Assembly (NCBI GenBank): GCA_938021685.1 | Contig: CALIFM010000231.1 | Span: forward strand, 1-6,284 | From: an uncultured Gammaproteobacteria bacterium | Lineage (GTDB): Bacteria > Pseudomonadota > Gammaproteobacteria > Arenicellales > Poriferihabitantaceae | Direction: 5' to 3' | DNA length: 6,284 bases | Shown here: in pieces, positions 4,754-6,284 of the stretch | How positions within the stretch are numbered: position 1 is the stretch's first letter | Layout of the letters: each line of letters opens with the position of its first letter | Made by a program: the position numbers and the translations under genes | The notes under the pieces: model-generated | Database searches by the model: none | Told to the model about the DNA's origin: nothing | What the model saw: the letters and a program-made list of their open reading frames with translations, nothing else

Positions 4754-5703
4754 TTTCGATGACGTCTAATTTTGATTCGTTTGCGGATAAGCTGACCAAA
4801 CAGTTCAGTAAGGACTTATCGTTTGCGACCTCAAAGGCCCTTGAACGAGCTGTAGAGATTGGCGTCGACGCTGGTGAGAAGCTAGCAGAGCAAGAGCTAA
4901 CAACCAATGGACTAAGCCAACAAGGCGGGCCCATGATTGGTGGGCTAAGGAAGAAAGGCCTGAAGGCAGGACTTGTTAGAGGCTGGTTCCCAAAGCAAGG
5001 TCAAACGCTTATCAACATAAACAAAGGGCCAATAGGCGGCGATAAATTCAAAGAAGCTCGCGTGTTTATCGTAAACAACGATGACCCAGCTAAGACCGGC
5101 CGCTCATTCGATATGGTTGATGAGATGTATCCGTTAGTATTTGGTGGCCGTGCATTCGATGAGTCCAATATACCCGGCACCAAAGAGAGGGGAATAATCA
5201 CGCCGACAACCGCCTTAATGAAAGGTTTGTCAGGCAGAGGCAGACTCAAGGGGCTGAATAAGTTCGGTAACTTGGCTGGACTAAAGCGTGGCTTACCTTC
5301 AGTCATTGGCGCGCAAGACAAATCAGGCAGCATGTTTCTTAATGTGCCCATTAACAACACCGACAAGAGAACGGCTCATCTTCCAGCAGGGTTGTATTTT
5401 AGAGTCAGAGAAGTATTGAATAGGCCTGGCTCGAACAGAAGCATAGATAAGAAGCTTACAAGGCAGCACAGGGTTCTAACTGATTTAGAAAGACGCGGCG
5501 GCAAAAGAGTAAGATCAAACCTAGTTATTCTATTGGCCTACCACACCGAGAGACAATTCAAGGCTCAGTTCCCGTTCAACACTCACGTAAGGGCTGTGAT
5601 GAGAAGCGCGTTCATTACGAACAATATCCTGCAGCAAGAGATGTTTGATGCATTCGTAAGCTCATTAGCCAAAGGTCGCTATGGCACTCGACGCTTCAGC
5701 TGA
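4750..5703 (+). CDS. Phage minor tail protein Z-like structural protein
   Basis: The 317-residue basic protein has the architecture of a diverse phage structural family related to lambda minor tail protein Z. An N-terminal helical segment SFATSKALERAVEIGVDAG (residues 24-42) matches the 'P-F-A-x-A-x-A-L-x-x-T-A' start. A Pro/Gly/Lys-rich middle follows, with a PLVFGG motif (128-133) and a KGLNKFGNLAGLKRG stretch (167-181). Then come LPAGLYFRVREV (211-222), LVILLAYHTERQFKAQFPFNTHV (258-280), and a final helix where the family ends in a run of Ala- and Phe-containing turns (285-308). In lambda, Z is needed to complete the tail or its head-joining end; a similar assembly role is inferred. No signal peptide or membrane segment is seen. 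ATG 4750 overlaps the previous stop as ATGA, and ATG 4759 is an alternative. It overlaps the next gene by 23 bases. Confidence 0.6.
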   Translation: MISMTSNFDSFADKLTKQFSKDLSFATSKALERAVEIGVDAGEKLAEQELTTNGLSQQGGPMIGGLRKKGLKAGLVRGWFPKQGQTLININKGPIGGDKFKEARVFIVNNDDPAKTGRSFDMVDEMYPLVFGGRAFDESNIPGTKERGIITPTTALMKGLSGRGRLKGLNKFGNLAGLKRGLPSVIGAQDKSGSMFLNVPINNTDKRTAHLPAGLYFRVREVLNRPGSNRSIDKKLTRQHRVLTDLERRGGKRVRSNLVILLAYHTERQFKAQFPFNTHVRAVMRSAFITNNILQQEMFDAFVSSLAKGRYGTRRFS

Positions 5704-5917
5704 TACCAATCTGGATGTGATGATTAAGTTTGATGCGTTACACAGCCTGAAACAGCGTCACCTACTGAGCACAGAGATAGTGAGATTGTATGAACAGTTC
5801 TTGTCAGATAGAAACTTAAACGCTGAGTTCAAGGAGTACATGCAAGACAATATCGATCCAATGAATCTGGATGTGGATATGTTGGATGGTTGGAATTCAT
5901 CGCAGGGCCATAGCTGA
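5681..5917 (+). CDS. Small acidic hypothetical protein, 78 residues
   Basis: I do not recognise this protein. It is acidic and appears mostly helical (residues 12-57), ending in a disordered-looking tail with repeated N/D-L-D-V-D-M-L-D residues (63-69). It has no Cys, signal peptide or membrane segment. The ribosome binding site AAGGT at 5672-5676 lies four bases before ATG, and the gene starts inside the last 23 bases of the Z-like gene, so it continues the same transcript. Small acidic proteins next to tail genes can be assembly chaperones or connectors, but there is no evidence for that here. Confidence 0.65.
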   Translation: MALDASADTNLDVMIKFDALHSLKQRHLLSTEIVRLYEQFLSDRNLNAEFKEYMQDNIDPMNLDVDMLDGWNSSQGHS

Positions 5918-6008
5918 ATCACAAGCCATGAGTGTGATCGCCCGATTAACCATGGCAATAGGCGGCATGGGCTTACTATTCTCTCCCAAGCTGAGCCTAT
6001 CCGGTTGA
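5886..6008 (+). CDS. Possible very small membrane peptide, 40 residues
   Basis: A short frame overlaps the end of the 78-residue gene in another frame. From ATG 5886 it encodes 40 residues: a polar, basic start (residues 2-13) and then a hydrophobic, Gly/Met-rich stretch, SVIARLTMAIGGMGLLF (16-32), that could span a membrane. GTGGA at 5873-5877 is a plausible ribosome binding site eight bases before ATG. In-frame ATGs at 5871 and 5928 are alternatives. Its chain-like overlap with the upstream gene matches the rest of the operon, but at this length it could be chance. Confidence 0.3.
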   Translation: MVGIHRRAIAESQAMSVIARLTMAIGGMGLLFSPKLSLSG

Positions 6009-6047
6009 TGTGGCCCTGTTAGCGCGGGGTCGATCGGTTAAATACAC

Positions 6048-6052
6048 GAGGA
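6048..6052 (+). promoter_or_regulatory. Strong ribosome binding site before a 25-codon ORF
   Basis: GAGGA, five bases before ATG 6058, is one of the best-formed ribosome binding sites in the window even though the frame it serves is only 25 codons long. Confidence 0.5.
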
Positions 6053-6057
6053 ATAAG

Positions 6058-6135
6058 ATGAACTTACAGAACATCATGATGCATGAGATGGGTGAAGATG
6101 GGGTCACAGCGCCAAGGGTTGGTGGTGATTTATAA
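6058..6135 (+). CDS. Possible 25-residue peptide with strong ribosome binding site
   Basis: ATG 6058 opens a 25-codon frame ending in TAA at 6133-6135. The peptide is acidic and polar, with several Met and Gly, and has no membrane segment or recognised motif. The case for it rests only on the GAGGA site five bases upstream. It could be a genuine small phage protein, a leader peptide, or the remnant of a longer gene. Nothing downstream continues the frame. Confidence 0.3.
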   Translation: MNLQNIMMHEMGEDGVTAPRVGGDL

Positions 6136-6284
6136 GGCATCAAACCTACGGCCTAGCAGGGCTGCCAACAGCGTCAATATAGTGCCGATTTCATGATAAT
6201 ACTAGATGTGCACTTTTCTGCTTGTGCCTGCAATTCACAAGCGGGTCCTTCCAGAGACACCTAGATCAAGCGGGGAATATCGGA
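6136..6284. other. Noncoding end region, candidate DNA packaging (cos-like) site
   Basis: No convincing gene is present from 6136 to the window end. The region carries the 7-bp hairpin (6220-6242), GGGTCCTTCC at 6243-6252 and a GCGGGGAATATCGG stretch at 6270-6283. A noncoding stretch with a G-run/C-run motif and nearby dyad symmetry, placed after lysis genes, is where many lambda-like phages keep their cos site, just upstream of the small terminase gene. The terminase would have to lie beyond 6284. A frame from ATG 6206 runs open to the edge but has no ribosome binding site, so I do not call it. Confidence 0.25.
6220..6242. repeat. Perfect 7-bp hairpin beside GGGTCCTTCC
   Basis: GCTTGTG (6220-6226) and CACAAGC (6236-6242) form a perfect 7-bp stem with a 9-base loop. 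No T-run follows on the plus strand, so it is not a classical intrinsic terminator in that direction. It ends exactly where GGGTCCTTCC (6243-6252) begins. Confidence 0.5.

Noticed and set aside
5862..6008. Programmed frameshift fusing the 78-residue protein to the next frame, as in tail assembly chaperones G/GT
   Set aside because: The second frame lies in +1, not the usual -1, no slippery heptamer is visible in the overlap, and the extension would be very short.
6206..6284. Open frame from ATG 6206 running off the window end, possible start of a terminase gene
   Set aside because: No ribosome binding site, the encoded residues resemble nothing known, and it runs through the hairpin and GGGTCCTTCC.

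Overview
The window looks like accessory DNA from a tailed phage or prophage of a Gram-negative bacterium. A run of tightly overlapping rightward genes contains a GH108 endolysin, a DUF1353-like phage protein, an outer-membrane-type lipoprotein, a holin-like membrane protein and a minor-tail-protein-Z-like structural protein. The host looks Gram-negative because one product has a bacterial lipobox with Ala at +2 and another has a twin-arginine signal. Base composition is moderate. A marine or aquatic gammaproteobacterium would fit the GH16 glycan hydrolase, but that is inference. No integrase, attachment site or housekeeping gene is visible, so free phage and prophage cannot be told apart.

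Layout. (1) 1-750: the 3' two thirds of a tRNA-Cys(GCA), then two small overlapping rightward genes, an unrecognised 100-residue protein and a 131-residue protein with a clear Tat signal. (2) 734-1738: on the opposite strand, one complete GH16 beta-glycanase-type gene whose 3' end overlaps the Tat gene. It stands alone, like a cargo (moron) gene. (3) 1739-2385: about 650 bases between divergent genes with no convincing gene; it should hold the promoters of both transcription units and shows a few inverted repeats. (4) 2386-4415: a lysis-type operon of a small RKR-rich DNA-binding-like protein, GH108 muramidase, DUF1353-like protein, lipoprotein and holin-like protein. (5) 4406-5917: an unrecognised 115-residue protein, a Z-like structural protein and an unrecognised 78-residue protein, all in the same overlapping chain. 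(6) 5886-6135: two very small ORFs. (7) 6136-6284: noncoding sequence with a perfect 7-bp stem next to GGGTCCTTCC, which I suggest as a candidate packaging (cos-like) region upstream of terminase genes outside the window.

How the parts may work together: the holin-like protein would release the GH108 enzyme to cut peptidoglycan, and the lipoprotein may act at the outer membrane in the final lysis step. The Z-like protein belongs to tail or head-tail assembly. The GH16 enzyme has no signal peptide, so it would act in the cytoplasm, on the virion, or outside only after lysis. No defence system, CRISPR array or insertion sequence is visible.
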